From: Helichrysum umbraculigerum
Lineage: Eukaryota; Streptophyta; Magnoliopsida; Asterales; Asteraceae
Assembly: GCA_949592205.1 (NCBI GenBank)
Contig: CATIUR010000004.1
Coordinates: 83,551,337 to 83,615,336, forward strand
Length of the DNA stretch: 64,000 nt
Direction of reading: 5' to 3'
Positions 25,020 through 35,083 of this stretch are shown here, piece by piece. How positions within the stretch are numbered: position 1 is the first letter of the stretch; each line of letters opens with the position of its first letter. The notes beneath the pieces are model-generated. The model did not search any database. It was not told where the DNA came from and saw only the letters and a list, made by a program, of their open reading frames with translations. Made by a program: the position numbers and the translations under genes.

Positions 25020-25511
25020 CTGTGATACATGCTAAAATTGGTCAGCGAAACGCTGGTGAGCTCACAGGTTTGTATGTCAAAACATATTTGTATGAACCGC
25101 AAGATTTAATAATTGAATTTAAAATGCAATTAAGCAAAATAAAAGTTATACAGCCATGAGCACATAGTCTGAGCTTAACTTGAGTTGTCAGGCCCACTTA
25201 AGGAAACCTAACTTGAAATGCCTCCTACGAGTGCCTAATCCACACTCGTCTTCCCAAATGCTAATACGTCCGTTTGACAAGTTAGTGCGTGCTAACCCGG
25301 ACGAGGATTGTCAATCCTATATGATATCGTATACTAACATTCACGCTACTACGTATTACCAGACTATGCTATGGAGGGCTTTAAATTGATTAGCTTGAAA
25401 CTCATGTAGTATTTGATTTGGTTTGTACTTGCGTTCAACTTGTAAAATAAAACGAGCAATAATATCATTCCCCTGATTGAAAAGCAGTAAAATAGGGGCC
25501 ATGAGACTCAC
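25020..25511 (-). other. Putative LTR intron of the Tekay element
   Basis: Sense strand donor CAG|GTGAGT at 25512/25511 and acceptor ATCACAG ending at 25020. A GCTGACC branch-point-like word lies upstream of the acceptor. Length 492 bases. Same relative position as in the array units and the other LTRs. Confidence 0.5.
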
Positions 25512-25914
25512 CTGAGTCTTGAAAGTTTGGATTAATAACTTGGATTGATTTGTCTTGAAGTGTGGTCCGAAGACTTGTAACCTGGAGGTGTCCATGACAC
25601 GCGATGATTATTAATTGTTTAGGCATCTCGAAAGACTACCTTTGTAGTTGTTTGTCCAAATTACCCCGATTTGGTTGATTGATTTGTCCAAATTACCCCG
25701 ATTTGGTTGATTGACTTGTATATTTGAAAACGTGTACGGCCCATTGGTGATTGATTTGTAATGAAATTCTCAACGTTATTATCTTGTTTTTCTGAAGTAT
25801 TATGCTTGTATTGTATGTACCAATGTATTTCCGAAGTCATGTACTTTGAAAGTTTAAGGTTTTACAAATCCAACACTTAGTGAAAATCTGAGTTTTTAAA
25901 CATTCTGTCTTATG

Positions 25915-26190
25915 CGACGCAATATGCGACATAAAAGTTTGGCATGCGACACAATGGTTGTGTCGCATAGAAGTGCGACACAATGAGCTTAGCGACACAA
26001 TGGTTGTGTCGCATAAGCGTACAATGCTGATTTAACAGCGACATAGTGATTGTGTCGCATGGTGATTGCGACACAACCTACGACATAGTGTTGTGTCGCA
26101 AAGGATTAGACATAACTGGGTTTATATGACACAAGATACGACGCAGAGGGTTTTGTACGACACAACCTACGACACAAGGCTTGTGTCGCA
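25915..26190. repeat. Cluster of TTGTGTCGCA / TGCGACACAA dyads (5' LTR copy)
   Basis: Same cluster as in the other LTR, with one extra 12-base piece near 26068-26080. It lies upstream of the putative LTR intron donor, so it would be in the leader or promoter-proximal part of the transcript. Confidence 0.8.
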
Positions 26191-27141
26191 AAGATGAACA
26201 TCAAAACAGAGCCTAGCGACTGTCGATGTTTTTCGACCCACAACTCAAATCTAAACCATTTTTAAGCTATAAAATCGTGTTCCCCTTGTGTAATGGACAT
26301 TTATATACTTAAGTAAACCACAAATATGTAAAAATAAGCTAAAACGAGAGGTTTCAACTTTTGTCGGAAAACTTACAAAGTATCGGAATGAAAATCCGAA
26401 AAGATAGGATTGTAGATCGTTGCGTGGTGATTTCTTTTCTTCAATTATTTTGACGATTTGAGTTTGTTTGAGGGTGTAATTAGATGATTTGGTGTGGTGG
26501 TGGTTTGAAGGTTTTTGAGAGAAAATGGAGAAAGAGAGAGAGAGTGATAAAGTGAAAATGGGGTGGGGAGGTGGTGACCTCACCCCTTTTGGCAGATTTT
26601 TCATGGGGCCCACCCCATGTGGGTGTGTCCCAAACTTGTTCCTCGCGTTTGCGCTCCGTGCGGTGTTCGTTTTATCGATCGTTAAAACGCTAAGTATTTA
26701 TTTATACATTTCAAAATACGAATAATTTCCCTATATTTTTGTTGAAATATTTTACCAAATACTTAATGGTTGCGTTATGAAATATAACTTTAATTTGTTT
26801 TGTTTTGTTTTCGCGCTTAATATTTTAATCGCGTAGACGTTATTTGTACGACACGAAATGAATACGAAATATTATAAAAATAATAGTTTAGATATAATTG
26901 TGTTATTAAATAATATTGTATTATTTAATAAAATTGTTCACCAACGTCTGTATTTACCAGAACCGAATTACATTCGATTTGAAACTTGTATGATTTAATC
27001 AAATCGTATACTTGTATATATACATATTCAACAATATATATTAGTTGATACACAAATTAGCCTAACACAGAACTAATTACATGTATTAAAACTTGATTAA
27101 GCACTAATTACCAGTCCTAATTTGACGGGTGTCACAGCATT

Positions 27142-27535
27142 ACCATGTATGATCCCGCTGCTACTTGGGCCATGTTTCAGACTTTCACTGCACATCATCA
27201 GATCCTTTCAGCTTTGTGTGAGATATCCGGGTTGTCGAGGCCTACGGGACCACCCTTCAGGTTGGGACCAGACCCAGGACCATCTCGACCACCCTGGTCC
27301 TTCTTCCCTCTGGATCTTTTGTTGGACCTGCTGCTGGACCATCTACTGGGCACCATATTGCTCCTGCTGTTGAGCCTGCTGCCTCTGGGACCTCTGCACC
27401 TATGGATCCAGTGCTTCGTGAGCAGCTTTATTCCATGCTTGATGTTTCGAGCCCAGCTCCTGCACCAGTCTATGACAGGACTGCATAGGATGAGTTTGAT
27501 CCAGATAGCGATGACTTGCTAGATGATGATTATTA
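27142..27535 (+). pseudogene. A1 third reading frame, 3' part
   Basis: Continues the frame interrupted at 16689: with the Tekay element and one GCATT removed, codons run on from LEYGI into MYDPAATWAMFQTFTAHHQ (27146). A proline/glycine-rich region follows. One frame change occurs near 27315, after which the frame runs to an acidic tail ending at TAG 27533, with one internal TAG near 27487. No recognised domain. The link across the insertion supports the nesting and suggests the frame was once coding. Confidence 0.55.
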
Positions 27536-27917
27536 GTTTACTTTATTTTTATTTTTTATTTTTCGTGTTATTACTCTGTACTTTTGTTTTAACTACTGTG
27601 ACGTGATACTCTGACGATGTTATGATTACTGCAGAACTAGCTTCGTATGGAATGGCTGAGCCTAAACTTCTGAAATCATTTGCACCACTTCTGCACGAAC
27701 CTGGTCTAACTCCAGTAATCACTATTTATAGGGAAGTTCCTTTTTCAGTATTTTCATTATAAATATTTTCCATGACCCCTATTTCAAACTCTAAGTGTGG
27801 GATTAGCAACCCCATTCTTAGAGAATACTTGAAACAAAAAATTGTTCAAAAAAAAAAATCAATAAAACCCTAAGTGTGGGATTCTCCCTACTTAGTGGCA
27901 AAAACATTGAGGACAAT
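27536..27917 (+). other. A1 noncoding tail, part 1
   Basis: AT-rich sequence with two CTAAGTGTGGGATT blocks and a final ACATTGAGGACAAT interrupted by the CACTA element. Such CATTGAGGACAATG blocks are typical of the 3' noncoding part of Athila elements. No gene seen. Confidence 0.65.
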
Positions 27918-27950
27918 CACTAGTACAGATTTTGGCTTTGGTCACACCAG
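27918..27950 (+). repeat. Left terminal inverted repeat of the CACTA element
   Basis: CACTA followed by a diverged stretch and then GGCTTTGGTCACAC, which is identical to the inverted right end. The first ten bases after CACTA differ from the right end. Confidence 0.85.
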
Positions 27951-28019
27951 AAAAGTGTGACGAAAACCATATGGTCACACTCGTTTTTTCAGCGTGTATG
28001 TGACTAAAGGTGCCGTGAA

Positions 28020-29720
28020 CAAAGGGGTCCATACGGTCACATTACATTGTTAGTGGCCGTATCCATCTAAAAAGTGTGACGAACACCATAAAATGTGTGA
28101 CCGTATGCTCTTTAAAATTAAGTGAAAGTGTATTTTGTGTGACTATTGTCCATCCAATGGCCACTTGAATTGTAGGTTAGTGTGGCTATTTGTAACATTT
28201 AGTCACACAACGAGTGTTTTATTTTTGGGATTTGATTACATAAATTAAGCCAAGAGTGACCAAAAGTGTTAATAAGTGTGACCATATGTTCTTTAAAGTT
28301 AGCTAAACGTGTATTTTGTGTGACCATATGCTTTGTAATGTCAAGTAAACTTTTATTTTGTGTGACTATTGCCAACCAATGGCCACTTTATTTTTATGTT
28401 TGTGTGGCGTTTTGTATCATTTAGTCACACAAATAGTGATTTATTCTTGGATTTGGTCACGTAAAATTAAGCCAGAAGTGGCCGTAGGTGATAAAAAGTG
28501 TGACCATATGGGCTGCAATGACAAGTAAACTTGTATTTTGTGTGACTATTGCCATTCAATGGCCACTTTATTTTTATGTTTGTGTGGCGTTTTTTATCAT
28601 TTAGTCACTCAAAGAGTGATTTATTCTGGGATTTGGTCACACAAAATTAAGCCAAAAGTGACCGTATGTGATAAAAAGTGTGACCATATAGGTTGCAATG
28701 TCAAGTAAACTTGTATTTTGTGTGAATATTGCCATTCAATGGCCACTTATTTTTTATGTTTGTGTGGCATTTTGTATCATTTAGTCACTCAAAGAGTGAT
28801 TTATTCTGGGATTTGGTGACACAAAATTAAGCCAAAAGTGTCCATATGTGATAAAAAGTGTGACCATGTGGGCTGCAATGTCAAGTAAACTCGTATTTTG
28901 TGTGACCATTTCCATTCAATGGCCACTTTATTTTTATGTTTGTGTGGCGTTTTGTATCATTTAGTCACTCAAAGAGTGATTTAATCTGGGATTCGGTCAC
29001 ATAAAATTAGATCAAAAGTGGCCGTAGGTTATAATAAGTGTGACCATATGCTTTGTAATGTCAAGTAAACTTTTATTTTGTGTGACTATTGCCAACCAAT
29101 GGCCACTTTATTTTTATGTTTGTGTGGCGTTTTGTATCATTTAGTCACACAAATAATGATTTATTCTTGGATTTGGTCACATAAAATTAGAGCAAAAGTG
29201 GCCGTAGGTGATAAAAAGTGTGACCATATGGGCTGCAATGACAAGTAAACTTGTATTTTGTATGACTATTGCCATCCAATGGCCACTTTATTTTTATGTT
29301 TGTGTGGCTTTTTCTATCCTTTAGTCACTCAAAGAGTGATTTATCCTGGGATTTGGTCACATCAAATTAAGCCAAAAGTGGCCGTATGTGATAAAAAGTA
29401 TGACCATATGGGCTGCAATGTCAAGTAAACTCGTATTTTGTGTGACCATCGCCATTTAATGGCCACTTTTTTTTATGTTTGTGTGGCATTTTGTATCATT
29501 TAGTCACTCAAAGAGTGATTTATTCTGGGATTTGGTCACACAAAATTAAGCCAAAAGTGGCCGTAGGTGATAATAAGTGTGACCATTGTTCACCCAATGG
29601 CCACTTGAATTGTATTTTTGTGTGGCGTTTTGCATTATTTAGTCACACATAATTAATCAAACGGTGGCCACAATGTGTGACCATATTATGTGACTACATA
29701 TTTTAGTCACATATAACAAA
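28020..29720 (+). repeat. Left subterminal repeats, 180-base tandem units
   Basis: About seven units with an exact 180-base spacing: the block TGTGACCATATG-GCAATG recurs at 28320, 28500, 28680, 28860, 29040, 29220 and 29400. Each unit contains CAATGGCCACTTTATTTTT and TTTAGTCAC, with several GTCACA/TGTGAC words in both orientations. In En/Spm such words bind the TNPA protein; that role is inferred from the family. No gene in this stretch. Confidence 0.9.
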
Positions 29721-29895
29721 TCAATAATTTGTGTAACAATATGAATTACGTAGTATACAACACCACAAATTAAATTTCAATGTACATAATTCAATGCACA
29801 GATCAATAATATAATTGGATTGTTTAATTTACATAATAATATCCTAAGTACTATAGTAATTGCATATATACTAAAATACACTTATATATTAAACG

Positions 29896-30405
29896 TCAGA
29901 GTTGTAAGGACTTTTGACTATTGAGTTTTCTATTCGCTTTCTTTCGCATGGCATCGGAAGACACAAAAACCGGTGCTTTGCGCTTTTTCCTTGATACTTC
30001 TGGTGCAGTTTTGGTCTCACCAAATGCCTTTTGTCCAGTAGTTGGTGGTGTTACCTGTACAATCAACAAGCGGCATATGGATCAAACACCAAATTAAATA
30101 TGAAGAACAATGTAGGACAAAAAAACGTACCTCCTCATCAAAAATCACTTGTTTCTTGGGCCATGCATAAAAACCACATACTGCATCGATAGCTGTTTTG
30201 AAACCATTGTTTCCATTGTCCGGAATACAAGCTGCATGCACTAGCGCTTTATCAACGGACACTTTGTAGCAATCCTTTGGGAGTGGGCTGCTATGCATCA
30301 TCACTTTTCCTTTTGACAAGTAGACAGTACCCAAAGCAATGATGTTGGTCCTCTTTAGGTGCCACAGTTTACACTTGAATAACTAAAGAAAATGATAACG
30401 ATTAT

Positions 30406-30477
<72 letters not shown>

Positions 30478-32704
30478 CATGCATCAGAATTATATTAAAC
30501 TGATCGAAGAATGTATCAACATTTTGGAATATATATATACATACCTGCGGTGGCGTTGGCCTTGCTGGAGACAGATTATTTTGCCCCTGTTTAGGTTGAA
30601 ACGTGTTGACTTGTGAATCAGGCGTCCTGTTTGACTCGTCAGCAGATTTAACAACCAGTTCCTATATAAAACTCGGTAAGTAAGTCATGTATGTAAAATT
30701 ATTAAATCACAGTGAGAAATATTAAAGTCAAATTAATTCAACTGTTTTAATACTTACACTTGTTTCTGTTGGCATTTCCACAGTTGTGAGTCCATTAGAC
30801 TTGTGAAAGCTGGAATCCTTCTCACATCCAACATCACTTAACGCCACTCCACCATACTGAACAGTATTAGAAGCGTTAGGATTAACGTCCACTGTTGGAG
30901 ACACCTGCAATAAAAATTATACATTTGTTAGCAAAATTTTGTAAACTGATGTATAAAAGGTTAGCATAATTAATACAACAAATGCCTTTCCTCTAATGAT
31001 GGTACAGCAGTTGACAATGAATTTAGCTGATCCCCTTCTAACGCATCAAACCGACCCTTAAGTTTGGTAACCATTGACTGTGTTTCAAGCACCTGATCCT
31101 GCAAAGACTTTATTATTGTGTCTTTGTCTTGACGTGCGCGTCTCTCAGCAGCAAGCTCTGCTTCAAGTAATTTGACTTTCTCATCATTGCAGGCATTTTT
31201 GTTTCAAGCAGGAAGATTAAAAAACTTTTTGACAGTCACTCCGCTTCCCACTCCTCGTGCATACCCCGACTTTTCGGGTTCAAATACCTTTGTCAAGGCA
31301 TCAGTCCCATCATCAACCTTTAAGGTTCCGGCTTTGATCTGTGCCTCCGTGTCTTTCTGCATTACAGATTAATTTAATTTCAATAGGCAGTAATTAATTT
31401 GTTTCATGAAAATAAACATGAATAATGTAAATGATGAATTAGCACGTCAAAATACTTACTACGTTGTCTGCCTTTTCTTTAGTCCTTTCGTCACGAAATA
31501 CCCCTTCTTTGTTTTGCCTTCCTCTCAACCACAAGACACCATGTCCGGGTTCTTCATGTGCTTCAATGACTTTTTCTTCGATCTTATAATCATCAAATAC
31601 ACATGTAAATTAAAGTTAACACAATTAATATATAAACTTAGAAAATAGAAAACAGAAACAAATTAGATAGTATTTAGAAACAAACATTCAAAATGTAAAT
31701 GTAGTTACCAATTTCTTTTTCACATGTACGTATCCGCCTCGTCCCATCGTATGCGGATAAACAGACATGGAGCGCGCCTCCTTTGATGCATCAGACTTTT
31801 TCTTAATTACAGAATTGAACAAAAAGATATATATATAGTTAATGCATAAATTTGCAAACACAATAATATATATGAAAGATATATGTGTGGACCTAATTAA
31901 TATAATGACCAATACCTGGTAAGCCTCGGTGCTCGTATGCTGAACGAAAGCACCCCATTTCAGGGCTTTGACAATTGCACTATACTTGAATGGGACTTCA
32001 GTTAATTTTGAAGGTATATCTTTGTTGGGCAGTATGTATTTTTCCCTCAACTTTCTTCTGAAATTCCTTAGATGGGCACCAAGACGATTCATTATTGACT
32101 TTCTGTATGTGTCTTCAACATCAAAATATCGCTGCAAAATCAATTAAGAATCAATTGCAGACTTTTGCTCAAATATGATTACAGACTACAAAACGGCTTA
32201 ATGTATTCTCAAATATACACATAAATAATACACAAATCTGATTAACAGCAATCTGTTCTTTTAACATTAACAAATTAAATATAATTGCATAATTAAAAGG
32301 GATCAGTTGATAAAACTTGCCTTGATTTCTTTCCAAAGTTTAGCTCTTGCTTCTGCATCGACCTTCTTCCAGGAAAGAATCTTCAAGCCTATTTGCTCAC
32401 GAACAATGTCTCCTAGAAAACTTGCAAACACTGCTCTGTTATCACCTGTTAGCCTATCCATAGCATCGAAGGTTATCTTTAGCTTTAATGCACCCGGTTT
32501 GCTGTATTGGTTGCGAAACTTGGATAACCTTGTAATGCCCATCGGTGGAACCACTTTGTTTGCAATTGAATTCTCGATTCCATCGTCAGCCTGTTCATCA
32601 TCAAAATCATCGTACTGCTCTGATTCATATCCATGATCTTCTTCCTCGTAGCCATTACTATGGTAAATAGTAGTATCATTATTATCGGCTTCATGAATAT
32701 CCAT
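29896..32704 (-). pseudogene. TNPA-like gene of the CACTA element, about nine exons, one stop
   Basis: Minus-strand gene starting at ATG 32704. Exon 1 (32704-32321) has an acidic N-terminus and then RLSKFRNQYSKPG, FDAMDRLTGDN and LSWKKVDAEARAKLWKEIK. Exon 2 (32131-31916) has RYFDVEDTYRKS and LREKYILPNKD. Exons 3 (31801-31709) and 4 (31582-31460) have HTMGRGGYV and DERTKEKAD, and exon 5 starts at 31356 with GVGSGVTVKKFFN. Together these resemble the plant En/Spm Transposase_24 family. Further exons near 30906-30760, 30660-30546, 30381-30132 (a DUF8039-like segment) and 30055-29896 end in a basic tail with RKKRKAP and MRKKANRK, possible nuclear localisation signals. In-phase TGA at 31206-31204 in exon 5. 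Exon 1 ends at a GC donor (AAG|GCAAGT). Later exon limits are approximate. Expected role: binding the subterminal repeats and aiding transposition. Confidence 0.75.
30411..30468. repeat. (TA)n microsatellite
   Basis: About 58 bases of uninterrupted TA, followed by TATGTATGTATGCATGCATC. It lies in an intron of the TNPA-like gene. Confidence 0.95.
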
Positions 32705-32906
32705 GATCCTTTAGTTCTTTAGGATAGAGTTGATGAATTAGCACGTTTAAATTTTTTGATAATGGTTGATTCACACTATAACAGAGTACCTCATCACCTA
32801 CATATATAAAACATCTTCATCTGATCAACACAATAATATAGAAACATAAATATGTATGTAACAGAGTACCATAAAAAACTGGTAATGAATGGAAAATAAA
32901 TTGTAC

Positions 32907-33372
32907 CAATCCATGTCTGAACAACATGTGTCGGTTTCCTGTCTCCCGCAAAAGTGCTAGCACTTCAGTTTTCTGTATCAAGAACCGAGTGGAAAAGATG
33001 GAATCAACTTCCATCCTTTTATACACCTCATCCGAATCACCGGCTTGTCTGAAGGCTCTGCAACTGTAATGTAGGTAAACACAAAAGCAATATAAATCGC
33101 TCATAGATGGTAATTACTTAAACACTGTTCATTCACAAAATTCAATCTAAGCCCTAATAAATGTGCTACGGTTCATTAAAATCACACTTAATTAATCGAT
33201 TAAATAGGCAAATGCAGTAGTATTTAAGTTCAATCGATAGTGTTTACTAGGGTTAGGAGACTTACAGAGTCTTGAATTTAAAAACGTCAGTTGCCCTAGA
33301 AGCACCCAAATGCGCTAATATGTTGGTGATGACTCCATCCGACAGTTCAGAAAGCGATAATCCATGTTCCAT
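32907..33372 (-). pseudogene. F-box-like gene fragment with one intron, inside the CACTA element
   Basis: Two minus-strand exons joined by a consensus GT-AG intron. Exon 1 runs from ATG 33372 to 33266 and encodes LSELSDGVITNILAHLGAS, then TDVFKFKTL. The donor is CT|GTAAGT and the acceptor TTACAG; the intron is 33265-33064, 202 bases. Exon 2 (33063-32907) continues in frame with CRAFRQAGDSDEVYKRM and later LRETGNRHMLFRHGL. The spliced frame has no stop. This arrangement resembles the N-terminal half of plant F-box proteins of the At2g35280/At1g67623 kind, which act as substrate adaptors of SCF ubiquitin ligases. The fragment stops at a possible donor (TTG|GTACAA), and no C-terminal half is visible. 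It lies directly upstream of the TNPA-like gene in the same orientation, so a chimeric transcript is possible. It is recognised from sequence pattern only. Confidence 0.62.
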
Positions 33373-33974
33373 AGTCGATCGTTGTCATTTTGGTAGTTGG
33401 AAGTCCATGGTTGTGATCTTTGTTTGAAGATTTGGTGATGCTCTGTTTCAAAGGGTTCGGAAGTTTGAAAGCCGGGAAGTGAATAGTTGGGTGATGAACT
33501 GGAATAATCACAAGCCTCCATTCTTCCCTTTTAGTAAACTACGGACATGCCCTCTAAAATAAAATGCTTCTTATTGGATTAGGAAGGGTATTTATGTCAA
33601 TAACACCTTTAATGTATATATTTAAACGTTTACGAATATGGTAACAAGATAAATTACTTTTATATGTGATACAGAATTTTACAATAACATACTAATTTAC
33701 ATTCTAAAACTATTATGCAAATCTTAAATTAAATGTTGAAATCATTAACTATATCCTAAGTTGTGTTATAACCTTAGTATAAGTTGTATAATTAAACTTT
33801 GGATAAGTAGTATTATTATATCCTAAGTTTGTTTTTGGCGTTCGTGACACAATTAAATGACGGCGTTTACTTTGAAGCGAACTACTATACTTAAACTTAG
33901 GATAAGCTTAAATTAAATAATTTTGAATTCATTAATAATTATATCTTAAGTCGTATTATAACCTTAGTAGAAGT
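33373..33974. other. 5' flank of the minus-strand genes, no gene recognised
   Basis: Contains the likely promoter side of the minus-strand transcription unit and AT-rich sequence with scattered TATCCTAAGTT words. A 68-codon open frame at 33521-33315 overlaps the F-box exon in another frame and is not called. Confidence 0.4.
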
Positions 33975-34612
33975 TGTATATTCAAACTTAGGATAAGGTG
34001 TTTTAGTCAGGAAAATGATGAATTAATTATATCCTAAGTTTTATTATAAAGTAAATGATTAATTTATTATATCCAAAGTTTGTAAATGGCTTATGTGACA
34101 TGGACGAGGGCGTTTGAAGCGAACTACTATATTCAAACTTAGGATAAGGTGTTTTAGTCAGGAAAATGACGAATTAATTATATCCTAAGTTTTATTATAA
34201 AGTAAATGATTAATTTATTATATCCTAAGTTTGTAAATGGCTTATGTGACATGGACGAGGGCGTTTGAAGCGAACTACTGTATTCAAACTTAGAATAAGG
34301 TGTTTTAGTCAGGAAAATGACGAATTAATTATATCCTAAGTTTTATTATAAAGTAAATGATTAATTTATTATATCCAAAGTTTGTAAATGGCTTACGTGA
34401 CATGGACGACGGCGTTTGAAGCGAACTACTATATTCAAACTTAGGATAAGGTGTTTTAGTCAGGAAAATGACGAATTAATTATATCCTAAGTTTTATTAT
34501 AAAGTAAATGATTAATTTATTATATCCAAAGTTTGTAAATGGCTTATGTGACATGGACGACGGCGTTAGAAGCGAACTACTATATTCAAACTTAGGATAA
34601 GGTGTTTTATAT
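33975..34612. repeat. 151-base tandem repeat between the divergent CACTA genes
   Basis: The block GGATAAGGTGTTTTAGTCAG recurs at 33991, 34142, 34293 and 34444, with a partial copy at 34595, i.e. every 151 bases exactly. Each unit holds TATATCCTAAGTTTTATTAT and TGTGACATGGACGA. It lies between the start of the minus-strand genes and the start of the TNPD-like gene, where a divergent promoter is expected. Confidence 0.92.
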
Positions 34613-34643
34613 AAAGTGTATTATATCCTAAGTTTATATAAGT

Positions 34644-34700
<57 letters not shown>

Positions 34701-34745
34701 CTTATACTGTATAAACTTAGGATATAATACAAGTTATCCTAAGTG
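34612..34745. repeat. Inverted repeat with a (TA)n centre
   Basis: The left arm TATCCTAAGTTTATA plus TAAGTTA faces the right arm TAACTTATA plus TATAAACTTAGGATA around about 50 bases of TA repeat. The arms could pair into a long hairpin or cruciform. Confidence 0.85.
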
Positions 34746-34805
34746 TAATATATATATGCGTAGCATTACTTAAATAATAAGGCTAATTCAACTAAAAGGA
34801 AAAAA

Positions 34806-34892
34806 ATGCTACAGCCTAGATTCGAACACGGGGTGAACTTGTAGCCGCAATATATTATTTTCCACAACAAAAGGAAACCACTAAGGCACGTA
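34806..34892 (-). other. tRNA-like A/B box module 1
   Basis: On the minus strand, GTGCCTTAGTGGTT is followed about 55 bases later by GTGTTCGAATCTAGGC. These resemble RNA polymerase III A and B boxes at near-tRNA spacing. No cloverleaf can be completed with confidence, so this is a tRNA-derived or SINE-like remnant, not a tRNA gene. Confidence 0.4.
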
Positions 34893-35083
34893 CTGTTTTT
34901 GTTTATTTTTTTATAACATATTAATTTTAACGTATTCATTTTAGTTTACTTAATTAAGCGGTTCTTTTAATTTTCAAACCCTAACTATTTACAAAACATG
35001 CCTTACACCACTAATCAAAGATTCAAACCCTAATTAGTTACAAAACAGGCCGTACACCTCTAATCAAAGATTCAAACCCTACA

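Larger units (their letters stand above)
16690..27136 (-). mobile_element. Full-length Tekay-type chromovirus (Ty3/gypsy), LTRs on both sides
   Basis: Both LTRs begin TGTAACACCCCC on the plus strand and end TCTCACA (left) or TGTCACA (right). They are nearly identical: 2401 bases at left, 2412 at right, one difference being a 12-base insertion near 26070. The flanking 5-base duplication is perfect: GCATT at 16685-16689 and 27137-27141. The coding strand is minus, so 24725-27136 is the 5' LTR. Order from the 5' side: primer-binding site, coiled-coil-like leader ORF, gag with two zinc knuckles, protease, RT, RNase H, integrase, chromodomain, polypurine tract. Stops lie at about 23005, 21804, 21591, 21387 and 20229, with one frameshift near 22135, so the copy is dead although recent by LTR similarity. 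Confidence 0.95.
24725..27136 (-). repeat. 5' LTR of the Tekay element
   Basis: 2412 bases. In the sense (minus) direction it starts TGTGACACCCGTC, passes a CT-rich stretch near 26550-26525 that could mark the transcription start region, then the dyad cluster (26190-25915), a 27-29-base duplication at 25708-25651 (GTCCAAATTACCCCGATTTG), the putative intron (25511-25020), and ends GGGGGTGTTACA. Confidence 0.94.

Noticed and set aside
16448..27535. An envelope gene in A1
   Set aside because: Position fits the env-like ORF of some Athila elements, but no signal peptide, fusion or transmembrane segment is visible.
34806..34892. A functional tRNA gene
   Set aside because: Only A- and B-box-like words are present; I could not complete a cloverleaf or anticodon arm.
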